DNA from: Oscillospiraceae bacterium
Lineage (GTDB): Bacteria > Bacillota > Clostridia > Oscillospirales > Ruminococcaceae
Length of the DNA stretch: 7,720 nt
Assembly (NCBI GenBank): GCA_017440425.1
Contig: JAFSHJ010000263.1
Location: 1-7,720, forward strand
Direction of reading: 5' to 3'
A program made the translations under genes and the position numbers. The notes beneath the pieces were generated by a model, which saw only the letters and a program-made list of their open reading frames with translations, was not told the origin of the DNA and searched no databases. Within the stretch, counting starts at the first letter, position 1, and every line of letters begins with the position of its first letter. Of the stretch, positions 1-6,460 are shown one piece after another.

Positions 1-63
1 GTTTTGAAACTTGCTTTCCAAAGTGTCGGTGCTGTCAAAGACGATAAAAGTGCCGATCTTCAT
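1..63 (-). CDS. 5' end of a leftward gene, possibly a sugar phosphate isomerase/epimerase-like protein (partial)
   Basis: An ATG on the minus strand at 63-61 opens a frame of 21 codons without a stop to the window edge. The visible product begins MKIGTFIVFDSTDTLESKF. A good ribosome binding site, TGGAGG on the minus strand (plus positions 77-72), lies 8 nt before the ATG, which is why I believe the gene is real. A short beta-strand opening MKIG followed by a helix-like segment recalls TIM-barrel sugar phosphate isomerase/epimerases, but 21 residues are too few to assign a family. The gene is divergent from the AraC-type regulator at 185, a common arrangement between such a regulator and its target. 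That the two are functionally linked is inference. Confidence 0.6.
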   Translation of the reverse strand, partial: MKIGTFIVFDSTDTLESKFQN

Positions 64-184
64 TGTAAAAACCTCCAAAAGGATTGATTGTTCGCAGTTT
101 TTATGATAGCATATATAAAAGAATAAAATTATAATTTTTTGACTTTAGATTGTAATTTGTTGATGTGTTTTTGGCGGTGCTGTT
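64..184. promoter_or_regulatory. AT-rich divergent intergenic region
   Basis: This 121-bp spacer separates two divergent genes and must hold both promoters. On the minus strand, TATCAT (plus 108-103) preceded by TGC resembles an extended -10 element for the leftward gene, and a second minus-strand TATAAT lies at plus 133-128 with a weak ATTACA 17 bp upstream (156-151). On the plus strand, TTGACT (139-144) could be a -35 for the regulator, but no convincing -10 follows at 16-18 bp. I see no clear long inverted repeat to serve as an operator. The choice between these elements is uncertain. Confidence 0.3.
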
Positions 185-1036
185 ATGAAATTAAATTATA
201 AAAAAGAACTTACACCGGTTGTTTACGGAGAGAGCCCGGTGAGGATTTTGTCAATAAGCTTTGATGAGAACCATCCGGGTTTTCCGCAGCATTGGCATGA
301 GAGGATAGAACTGCACCTTATAAAAAAGGGGATACTCAAGCTCAACTGCAACGGTGAGGAGGTTGAGGTGAAAGAGGGTGAGCTTTCCATTGTTTCTCCG
401 TCGTTTGTCCACAGCGGGAAAAGCGGTGCCTCTGTAATTGAGTATTACGTTATAATGTTCGATATTGAAGATATGTATAACGGAACGCTTTCCGTGCGCA
501 GCAAACTGGAGAAGATCCTTAAAGGTGAAGTCTGCTTCAAAGCAAAAACGGATGTGCCGGAAATTGTTGAATTGGCAAAAGAAATTGTGGAGACAAATGC
601 GGACGCAGAATGCCGCAATGCTCTTGAAACGGCAGGGAATCTCTATAAACTTTTGGGACTTTTGTGCCGCCATTGCATTGATGAAAAATGTTCCGGAGAG
701 ATCAATCACGGAAAATTCGAAAACGTTATAGAATATATCAACGCAAATTATATGAAGGATATCTCGGTGGGTTCCATAAGCGAGAAGTTTAACTACGACG
801 AGGCATATTTCTGCCGCAAGTTCAAAAGCGAAACGGGCATGACAGCCGCAAAATATATAAAGATACAGCGCCTTGAGAGGGCAAGATATCTGCTAGAGAA
901 GAAGGAGATATCGGTGAAGAAGATAGCCCTATCCTGCGGTTTTCACGACAGCGCCTATTTTATCAACTGCTTCAGAGCAATGTACGGCGCTTCACCATTG
1001 CAATATTGCAGAATGCACCGAATGGGTAATTCGTAA
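185..1036 (+). CDS. AraC/XylS-family transcriptional regulator with N-terminal cupin sensor domain
   Basis: A 283-residue protein of usual length for a sugar-type AraC regulator. Residues about 10-100 look like a cupin ligand-binding domain, with the H-W-H-E cluster at 36-39 and a later V-H-S stretch, as in the AraC-binding fold. The C-terminal DNA-binding domain runs from about F178 to 277. The first helix-turn-helix is around 193-218 and the second around 239-265, containing KKIALSCGFHDSAYF and then F-R-A-M-Y-G-A-S-P-L-Q-Y, a clear match to the AraC family signature. The start at 185 has only a weak GGCGGTG ribosome binding site, so expression may be low. It is divergent from the gene at 1-63, its most likely target. 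It could instead act on the mannoside operon, but that is almost 3 kb away. No GC-rich terminator follows; only a T-run/A-run stretch lies near 1065-1077. Its inducer cannot be read from the sequence. Confidence 0.93.
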   Translation: MKLNYKKELTPVVYGESPVRILSISFDENHPGFPQHWHERIELHLIKKGILKLNCNGEEVEVKEGELSIVSPSFVHSGKSGASVIEYYVIMFDIEDMYNGTLSVRSKLEKILKGEVCFKAKTDVPEIVELAKEIVETNADAECRNALETAGNLYKLLGLLCRHCIDEKCSGEINHGKFENVIEYINANYMKDISVGSISEKFNYDEAYFCRKFKSETGMTAAKYIKIQRLERARYLLEKKEISVKKIALSCGFHDSAYFINCFRAMYGASPLQYCRMHRMGNS

Positions 1037-1082
1037 CATTATCAGCAGTTATACACATCGTAAATTTTTTTGAAAAAAGCTA

Positions 1083-1111
1083 TTGACAAATAAAATAGCG
1101 AAGAGTATAAT
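1083..1111 (+). promoter_or_regulatory. Consensus sigma-A promoter for the T-box/acyl-CoA synthetase transcript
   Basis: TTGACA (1083-1088) and TATAAT (1106-1111) are perfect matches to both housekeeping elements with an ideal 17-bp spacer. Transcription should start near 1118, about 20 nt before the first helix of the T-box leader. Such a strong promoter fits a gene whose control is exerted after initiation by conditional termination. Confidence 0.9.
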
Positions 1112-1223
1112 GATATTAATTTTTAATAACACAAAACACGACTGTGACGAAGACGGTCGAAATGTGGAGTCTTCAGAGAGTTGGCGGTTGCTGCAAGCCA
1201 ATGACGATATGTTTCAATGACCT

Positions 1224-1226
1224 ATC
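1224..1226 (+). other. T-box specifier codon ATC (isoleucine)
   Basis: ATC lies on the 3' side of the Stem I specifier loop, directly before a conserved-type A (1227) and the lower helix strand CTTC (1228-1231). This matches the rule seen in characterised leaders such as glyQS, where the specifier is followed by one purine and then the lower helix. Shifting the register by one would give TAT (Tyr) or TCA (Ser), but these break the position rule. The assignment rests on a hand-made fold. Confidence 0.75.
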
Positions 1227-1360
1227 ACTTCTGAGTCGGAGGACCGAAAGCGTATGCGAGTAGACTCCTTCCGTAATGCTGCGTGAAAGCAAAAGGCTTG
1301 TTAGAGCCTGGAAAGTGGCGAAAATTTATTTTCGCAATTTGAGTGGTACCGCGGGTTAAC

Positions 1361-1395
1361 AACTCGTCTCAAAGCAATTTGAGATGAGTTTTTTT
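1361..1395 (+). terminator. T-box regulated intrinsic terminator
   Basis: A 13-bp stem pairs 1361-1373 with 1378-1390, with one G-T pair (1366/1385) and a GCAA tetraloop (1374-1377). A run of seven T (1389-1395) follows. Its 5' arm overlaps AACTC (1361-1365), the downstream part of the antiterminator element, so the two folds exclude each other as in other T-box leaders. Confidence 0.93.
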
Positions 1396-1443
1396 GTTTT
1401 ATTCAAAGCCGTAACAACCGCTTCGCAAGAAGCAACGGAAATG

Positions 1444-1450
1444 AAAGGAG
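1444..1450 (+). promoter_or_regulatory. Ribosome binding site that fixes the start at 1459
   Basis: AAAGGAG lies 8 nt before the ATG at 1459. The in-frame ATG further upstream at 1384 sits inside the 3' arm of the terminator hairpin, has no ribosome binding site, and would add 25 residues unlike any HTH domain start. The site at 1444-1450 therefore decides for 1459. Confidence 0.88.
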
Positions 1451-1458
1451 CAAAAAAG

Positions 1459-3759
1459 ATGGAATTCAGTTTGAAAGAGATTGCAGGAAGAATCAAAGGA
1501 CTGCGCGAGGCAAAAGGCTATTCTGTTGAGGAATTGGCAAAGCTCACAGGTGTATCTGTGGAAGATTATAAGCTTTTGGAGGAAGGCGAAACAGATTTCA
1601 GCTTCACCTTCATCTATAAATGTGCAAAGGCCTGCGACGTTGAAGTTGTGGATCTTCTTGAAGGAACCAGCACCACTCTCACCTCTTTTGATATTACAAG
1701 AAAAGGCGAGGGCGTTAAAATTGTTAAAAAGAAGGGCTATGTTTACAACAACCTTGCCCCCAAGTTCAAAGAGAAGCTGGCAGAGCCCTTCCTTGTAAAA
1801 TTCCCCTATCTTGAGGAAGAGCAGAATGCGCCCATCAGCCTCAGTTCCCATAACGGTCAGGAGTTTGACGTCATCGTCAAAGGTTCCCTCAAAGTTCAGG
1901 TGGGCAGCCACGTTGACGTGCTCAACGAGGGTGACTCCATCTTCTATAACAGCCTTATTCCCCACGGAATGATCGCTGTCAGCGAGGGCGGCTGCGAATT
2001 CCACGCTGTTGTTCTCAACCCGCAGGAGGGTACCGTTACACAGGAATATCCCGAAACACCTTATGTAGAGACAAAAGCAGTTGTTGAAGAAAACAAATAC
2101 GAAACAGTTGCAGATAAATTCATCGAATCCTATTATGATGAGCACGGCGTGTTCAGCGGAATCAGCTTTAAAAACGACGATAAGTTCAACTTTGCCTTTG
2201 ACTGCGTAGATGCAGTTGCAGAGAAGAATCCCGATAAGCTGGCAATGATGTGGGTGGGCAACGATAAATCCGAGCGCAGATTCACATTCAAGGATATGAA
2301 GAAATATTCCGCAAAGACCGCCAACTATTTCGAATCTCTCGGCATCAAGCGCGGCGACACCGTAATGCTGGTGCTCAAGCGTCACTATCAGTTCTGGTTC
2401 TGCATGCTTGCGCTGCATAAGATCGGTGCCATCGCCATCCCCGCAACCAACCAGCTCGTTGAGCACGATTTTACATACAGATATAAAGCAGCAAGAGTAA
2501 AGGCTATCGTCTGCACCGCTGACGGAGAGGTCTCCACAGAGGCAGAAAAGGCTGCTGCAGAATTCCCCGGTATGATAAAGGTGCTTGTGGGTGGCAAAAA
2601 GGACGGCTGGAACGACTTTAACGTTGAGATGGAGCGCTTCAGCACCCACTTTGACCGCAAGGAAGATTCTCCCTGCGGCAACGATCCCATGCTGATGCTG
2701 TTCACCTCCGGTACGACCGGTTATCCCCGCATAGCAACACATTCCTATAAATATGCTCTGGGTCACTATCCCACCGCAAGACATTGGCACAACGTCAATC
2801 CCGACGGTCTGCACTTCACCATCTCCGATACCGGTTGGGGCAAGGCTCTCTGGGGCAAACTCTACGGTCAGTGGCTGTGCGAAGCAGGTGTCTTCACCTA
2901 CGATTTCGACAGATTCCACTCCGATGACATCCTGCCCCTCTTCAAGAAGTATAACATCACCACCTTCTGCGCACCTCCCACAATGTATCGCTTCTTCATC
3001 AAGGAAGATCTCTCCAAGTACGATCTCTCCTCCATCGAATATGCCACAACAGCAGGCGAGGCTCTTAACCCCGAAGTGTTCAACCAGTTCAAGAAGGCAA
3101 CAGGTCTCACCATCATGGAAGGCTTCGGACAGACCGAGACCACACTCTCCATCGCAAACTTTGTGGGCTCCACCCCGAAAATCGGATCCATGGGCAAACC
3201 CAGCCCCCTCTATGACGTTGCAATCCTTGATCCCGACGGCAACGAGTGCAAGACCGGCGATACCGGTGAGATCTGCATCCGTACCAAGGAAGGCGCTCCC
3301 TGCGGACTGTTCATCGGCTACTATCTCGATGACGAAAAGACCAAGGAAGTATGGCACGACGGTTATTATCACACCGGCGACCAGGCAACCATGGACGAAG
3401 ACGGATATCTCTGGTATGTCGGACGTATCGACGACGTCATCAAATCCTCCGGCTACCGCATCGGACCCTTCGAGATCGAAAGCGTTATCATGGAGCTTCC
3501 CTATGTTCTTGAGTGTGCCGTTACTCCCGTTCCCGACGAAGTTCGCGGACAGATAGTAAAGGCTACCATCGTTCTCACAAAGAACACCGTTGGAACGGAT
3601 GCCCTCAAGAAAGAGATCCAGGAATATGTAAAAACACACACCGCACCTTACAAATATCCCAGAATAGTTGAGTTCGTTGATGAACTTCCCAAGACCATCA
3701 GCGGCAAGGTAAGACGCGTTGAGATCCGCAAGAAGGACCTCGAAAAAGCCAACAGCTGA
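1459..3759 (+). CDS. XRE HTH-cupin-acyl-CoA synthetase fusion (medium-chain/branched acyl AMP-forming ligase)
   Basis: A 766-residue three-part protein. Residues 1-67 form an XRE/Cro-type helix-turn-helix (LREAKGYSVEELAKLTGVS). Residues about 85-190 form a cupin with H131, E135, G142 and a second motif G158-D159 to P168-H169. Residues about 214-766 are a full ANL-superfamily ligase. Its P-loop-like motif FTSGTTGYPR is at 415-424, with R where K is usual. GFGQTE is at 555-560, YHTGD at 637-641, GRIDDVIKSSGYRIGPFEIE starts at 655, and the catalytic lysine is K750 in PKTISGK. The SDTGW segment and the C-terminal region resemble medium-chain acyl-CoA synthetases (ACSM/MACS), about 550 residues, so the extra 200 residues are the HTH-cupin part. 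Expected reaction: carboxylate + ATP + CoA to acyl-CoA + AMP + PPi, in the cytosol. It is a single-gene transcript under the T-box leader, ended by the terminator at 3809-3848. Many codons end in C (ctc, ttc, atc), more than in the neighbours, suggesting high expression. Substrate is not readable; 2-methylbutyrate or propionate is my inference. Confidence 0.9.
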   Translation: MEFSLKEIAGRIKGLREAKGYSVEELAKLTGVSVEDYKLLEEGETDFSFTFIYKCAKACDVEVVDLLEGTSTTLTSFDITRKGEGVKIVKKKGYVYNNLAPKFKEKLAEPFLVKFPYLEEEQNAPISLSSHNGQEFDVIVKGSLKVQVGSHVDVLNEGDSIFYNSLIPHGMIAVSEGGCEFHAVVLNPQEGTVTQEYPETPYVETKAVVEENKYETVADKFIESYYDEHGVFSGISFKNDDKFNFAFDCVDAVAEKNPDKLAMMWVGNDKSERRFTFKDMKKYSAKTANYFESLGIKRGDTVMLVLKRHYQFWFCMLALHKIGAIAIPATNQLVEHDFTYRYKAARVKAIVCTADGEVSTEAEKAAAEFPGMIKVLVGGKKDGWNDFNVEMERFSTHFDRKEDSPCGNDPMLMLFTSGTTGYPRIATHSYKYALGHYPTARHWHNVNPDGLHFTISDTGWGKALWGKLYGQWLCEAGVFTYDFDRFHSDDILPLFKKYNITTFCAPPTMYRFFIKEDLSKYDLSSIEYATTAGEALNPEVFNQFKKATGLTIMEGFGQTETTLSIANFVGSTPKIGSMGKPSPLYDVAILDPDGNECKTGDTGEICIRTKEGAPCGLFIGYYLDDEKTKEVWHDGYYHTGDQATMDEDGYLWYVGRIDDVIKSSGYRIGPFEIESVIMELPYVLECAVTPVPDEVRGQIVKATIVLTKNTVGTDALKKEIQEYVKTHTAPYKYPRIVEFVDELPKTISGKVRRVEIRKKDLEKANS

Positions 3760-3808
3760 TAATTTAAACTATCCGTGCGACGGCTTGTGTGGAACCTAAG
3801 CGCAAAAC

Positions 3809-3848
3809 AAAGCACAGGCAGGTTGATAATAGCCGCCTGTGCTTTTTT
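3809..3848 (+). terminator. Intrinsic terminator after the acyl-CoA synthetase gene
   Basis: AAAGCACAGGC (3809-3819) pairs with GCCTGTGCTTT (3835-3845) over 11 bp. The 15-nt loop can add two more G-C pairs around a bulged A. Six T (3843-3848) complete the signal. It separates the T-box-controlled gene from the mannoside operon. Only 29 nt lie between it and the next start codon, so the mannoside operon's promoter either overlaps this hairpin or the operon depends partly on readthrough. TTGATA (3823-3828) with a poor TTTACA at 3846 is the best promoter-like pair I see. Confidence 0.9.
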
Positions 3849-3877
3849 ACATTTGAGTTATGAAATGAGGTCGCAAA

Positions 3878-6448
3878 ATGAAAAAAAAGCTGCATATTAT
3901 TTCTCACTCCCATTGGGATAGGGAGTGGTATATGGGTTTTGAACAGCACCGAGCCAGGCTTGTGGAGCTGATAGATGCGCTGATCGATAAAATGGAGAAT
4001 GAGCCGGAATACCGATATTTTCATCTGGACGGTCACACGGTTTTGATAGAGGATTATCTGGAGCTCCGCCCGGAGAAAAGAGAAAGGCTGAACAAACTCA
4101 TCAAAGAGGGGAGAATACAGATAGGTCCCTGGTATGTTCTGCAGGATGAATTTCTCACATCGGGAGAGGCAAACCTGCGCAACATGCTGGAGGGTATGCG
4201 CTGCTGCAGAGAATACGGTGCAGAGCCGCTTATGGTGGGATATTTCCCCGATGCGTTCGGTAATATCTCTCAGGTTCCGCAAATTCTCCGGGGCTTTGGC
4301 ATTGACAATGCCGTTTTCGGCAGAGGCATGGGCGTGATCATGGAGGACAACAAGCCGACAGGATCAAGCTCAAAGAAGGAGCTGAATTGGTATGCTCCCG
4401 ACGGCTCCTGCGTTATCGGAGTTATGTTTTCGGACTGGTACAACAACGCGTGGGAACTGCCAACAGACAGGGAAGAAGCGCGCCGCGTATACCGTGAGCT
4501 GATAGACAAAACCTCGAAAAATGCTTCAACACCTCATTTGTTGGGAATGAACGGCTGCGACCATCAGCCGCTGCAGAAAGATCTTTTGGAATCAATTAAC
4601 GTTGCCAAAGAGCTGTTTGGCGACGAAGTTGAAATTATACACAGCAACTTTAAAGATTATATAGAGTGCATACGCCCCTACCGTGAGCAGTTCCCTGCAA
4701 TTTGCGGAGAGATAACGGGGCAGTATACAAACGGTTCGGTTCGGCTGGTGGATACCGCCACCACCCATATGCCGCTGAAGCTCTATAACCACAAGGTTCA
4801 GAATATGCTTCAGCAGCAAAGCGAACCCATCGGCGTGATGGCAGATATGGCGGGAGACGGATACAGAGACCATCTGCTGCGATATGCGTGGAAAACGCTG
4901 ATGAAAAACCATCCCCACGATTCCATCTGCACCTGCAGCTGCGATACGGTTGCAAGAGAGATGGCGGTGCGCTTTGAAAAGGCATACCAAGCAGCGGAAT
5001 ATGCCCGTGACGAGGCTGCGGCATATTTGGCGAACAGCCTTGACACCGAAAACGGTGCAGAGCAAAACATCGTTGTGTTCCACACAAACCCCAAACGCAC
5101 GGAGGGTGAGGTTACGGCAACTGTGCGGCTGGAAGAATATGCAGACCCGGATGAGCTTTCGGTGACAGATTTTAACAATATCCCCGTTGGCTGCGTGATA
5201 CGCTATCTCGGCAAAAAATTCAGCTACACTCTGCCGAAGGATTCCTTCCGCAAGGTGCACCACCTGCACACCTACGAGATTCGTTTTCCCGTCTGTTTGG
5301 AGGGTGTGGGATGTTTCGTTTACAAGTTGCAGCGCACCAATGCAAAAACAGCGGCAACCGATTTGGTGCTGACAGAAAACGGCGCCGAAAACAGCTTTTT
5401 GAAATTCCGCATCTGCGGCGACGGAAGCATAGAGCTGTGGGACAAGACAAGCGGCAGACATTTTGAGGGGCTGCACCGCTTTGAGGACAGCGGAGACTGC
5501 GGAGACGGATACAACTATTTCCAAACCAAAGATAACAGCGTTGTTTATGCGGAGGGCAGTACCTGCCAACTGACGGAACACACACCATATAGCGCAACTT
5601 ACACTGTCAGATATTATATAAACATTCCTGCTGGCCTGACAGAAGATAAAATGCGGAGCAAAGAAATCATTCGCCACGAGATTTGCAGCAAAATTACGTT
5701 GAGAGCAGCTTCAAGGCGTCTTGACGTGGAAACAAGCTTTGCAAACAAGAGTGAAAATCACCGCCTGAGAGTGCTTTTCCCAAACGATATTCAAACCCAA
5801 ACGGTTATGGCAGACGGTCAGTTTGATGTGGTCGAGAGAGACATTACACCCTGGAAGGGCTGGAAAAATCCCTCAAACACCCAAAGAATGCAGGCATTTT
5901 TCGGTTTGGAGGATCCTGCAAGCGGTGTTTTGGTTGCGGTAAAAGGGCTTTGCAGCTATGAGATACTCCGTGACGGCAGGAACACGATGGCCCTGGATCT
6001 TCTGCGTGCGGTGGGAGAGATAGGCGATTGGGGAGATTTCCCTGCACCCATGATGCAGGTGAAAGGCGAGCACGTTTTGCGCTACGCAATTATTCCCTAT
6101 GCACCGCAGGACAAAGCAGATGCATTTGAAAGTGCATATGGGTTTGCGCAGGACAGATTCTGTGCGGTGCAAACGGGCAGACACGGCGGAAAGCTTGCTC
6201 CAAATCAGCCTATTATCAGTATGGCAGGCGATTTCATCACAGAGACTGCGCTGAAATTGGCAGAGGATAAAAACGGATACATCCTGCGTGTGTGCAACGT
6301 GTCAAACAGTGCGCAGACGCTGCGTATAAATACGGCAGCCGAGGTTTACGAAACCGATTTGGCAGAGCAAACCGAAGAGGATACAGCAATCAGCAAAGAT
6401 ATCACCGTGCTGCCGAAAAAAATCAAAACCTACCGCTTGAAGTTTTAA
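3878..6448 (+). CDS. Glycoside hydrolase family 38 alpha-mannosidase
   Basis: An 856-residue retaining, metal-dependent alpha-mannosidase, similar in length to bacterial GH38 enzymes such as mannosylglycerate hydrolase MngB (about 880). The N-terminal motif HSHWDREW starts at H10; H12 and D14 correspond to the zinc ligands of the family. FPDAFGNISQVPQ follows, with D125 at the nucleophile position. NGCDHQP places D228-H229 at the likely acid/base region, and HPHDS (345-349) supplies the further metal-ligand histidine near H347. After about residue 400 come the beta-rich domains usual for GH38. There is no signal peptide, so it acts in the cytosol on an imported mannoside. GAGG (3867-3870) lies 7 nt before the ATG. 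It is first in an operon with an isomerase and a fructokinase that consume released mannose. Exact substrate is open: mannosylglycerate, alpha-1,3- or alpha-1,2-mannobiose, or N-glycan fragments are all possible. Confidence 0.93.
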   Translation: MKKKLHIISHSHWDREWYMGFEQHRARLVELIDALIDKMENEPEYRYFHLDGHTVLIEDYLELRPEKRERLNKLIKEGRIQIGPWYVLQDEFLTSGEANLRNMLEGMRCCREYGAEPLMVGYFPDAFGNISQVPQILRGFGIDNAVFGRGMGVIMEDNKPTGSSSKKELNWYAPDGSCVIGVMFSDWYNNAWELPTDREEARRVYRELIDKTSKNASTPHLLGMNGCDHQPLQKDLLESINVAKELFGDEVEIIHSNFKDYIECIRPYREQFPAICGEITGQYTNGSVRLVDTATTHMPLKLYNHKVQNMLQQQSEPIGVMADMAGDGYRDHLLRYAWKTLMKNHPHDSICTCSCDTVAREMAVRFEKAYQAAEYARDEAAAYLANSLDTENGAEQNIVVFHTNPKRTEGEVTATVRLEEYADPDELSVTDFNNIPVGCVIRYLGKKFSYTLPKDSFRKVHHLHTYEIRFPVCLEGVGCFVYKLQRTNAKTAATDLVLTENGAENSFLKFRICGDGSIELWDKTSGRHFEGLHRFEDSGDCGDGYNYFQTKDNSVVYAEGSTCQLTEHTPYSATYTVRYYINIPAGLTEDKMRSKEIIRHEICSKITLRAASRRLDVETSFANKSENHRLRVLFPNDIQTQTVMADGQFDVVERDITPWKGWKNPSNTQRMQAFFGLEDPASGVLVAVKGLCSYEILRDGRNTMALDLLRAVGEIGDWGDFPAPMMQVKGEHVLRYAIIPYAPQDKADAFESAYGFAQDRFCAVQTGRHGGKLAPNQPIISMAGDFITETALKLAEDKNGYILRVCNVSNSAQTLRINTAAEVYETDLAEQTEEDTAISKDITVLPKKIKTYRLKF

Positions 6449-6460
6449 GGAGGAGATAAT

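Larger units (their letters stand above)
1136..1395 (+). promoter_or_regulatory. T-box leader riboswitch, probable isoleucine (ATC) specifier
   Basis: All main T-box parts are visible. The base of Stem I pairs CGACT (1139-1143) with AGTCG (1234-1238), then GAAG (1149-1152) with CTTC (1228-1231), with the conserved GACGAAGA/CTTCTGAGTCGG kink-turn surroundings. GGTC (1155-1158) pairs with GACC (1219-1222) above the specifier loop. The loop's 3' side is TATCA (1223-1227), giving specifier ATC at 1224-1226 followed by the customary purine A. The AGAGAG bulge motif is at 1175-1180, and the distal loop GGTTGCTGCAA is closed by TTGGC/GCCAA (1181-1185/1197-1201). Stem III is AGGCT/AGCCT (1294-1298/1305-1309). 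A GCGAAAA/TTTTCGC hairpin (1318-1335) precedes the antiterminator. The T-box itself, TGGTACCGCGG, starts at 1344; its TGGT would pair with a tRNA ending in ACCA, compatible with the A discriminator of tRNA-Ile. An uncharged cognate tRNA should stabilise the antiterminator and allow readthrough into the gene at 1459. Confidence 0.95.

Noticed and set aside
1049..1057. TTATACACA, a match to the relaxed DnaA-box consensus just before the promoter
   Set aside because: It is a single copy with no cluster, no DnaA gene and no origin-like surroundings; one such 9-mer is expected by chance.
1139..1395. Possible alternative reading of the leader as another riboswitch class or a tRNA-like gene
   Set aside because: The AGAGAG bulge, GGTTGCTGCAA distal loop, TGGTACCGCG sequence and regulated terminator together are specific to T-box leaders.
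2753..3556. A 267-codon plus-strand frame inside the ligase gene
   Set aside because: It is rich in Pro, Ser and Thr, as expected from a shifted reading of C-rich codons, and it lies wholly within the ligase frame.
1399..3639. A 746-codon open frame on the minus strand opposite the acyl-CoA synthetase gene
   Set aside because: The sense strand carries a complete ligase with all family motifs. The antisense product is low-complexity, rich in Cys, Gly and Val, matches no domain I know and has no ribosome binding site. Strong codon bias on the sense strand explains the lack of stops.
4592..5677. A 361-codon minus-strand open frame opposite the mannosidase
   Set aside because: It lies fully within the GH38 coding sequence, has no recognisable domain and no convincing ribosome binding site; it is a shadow frame.
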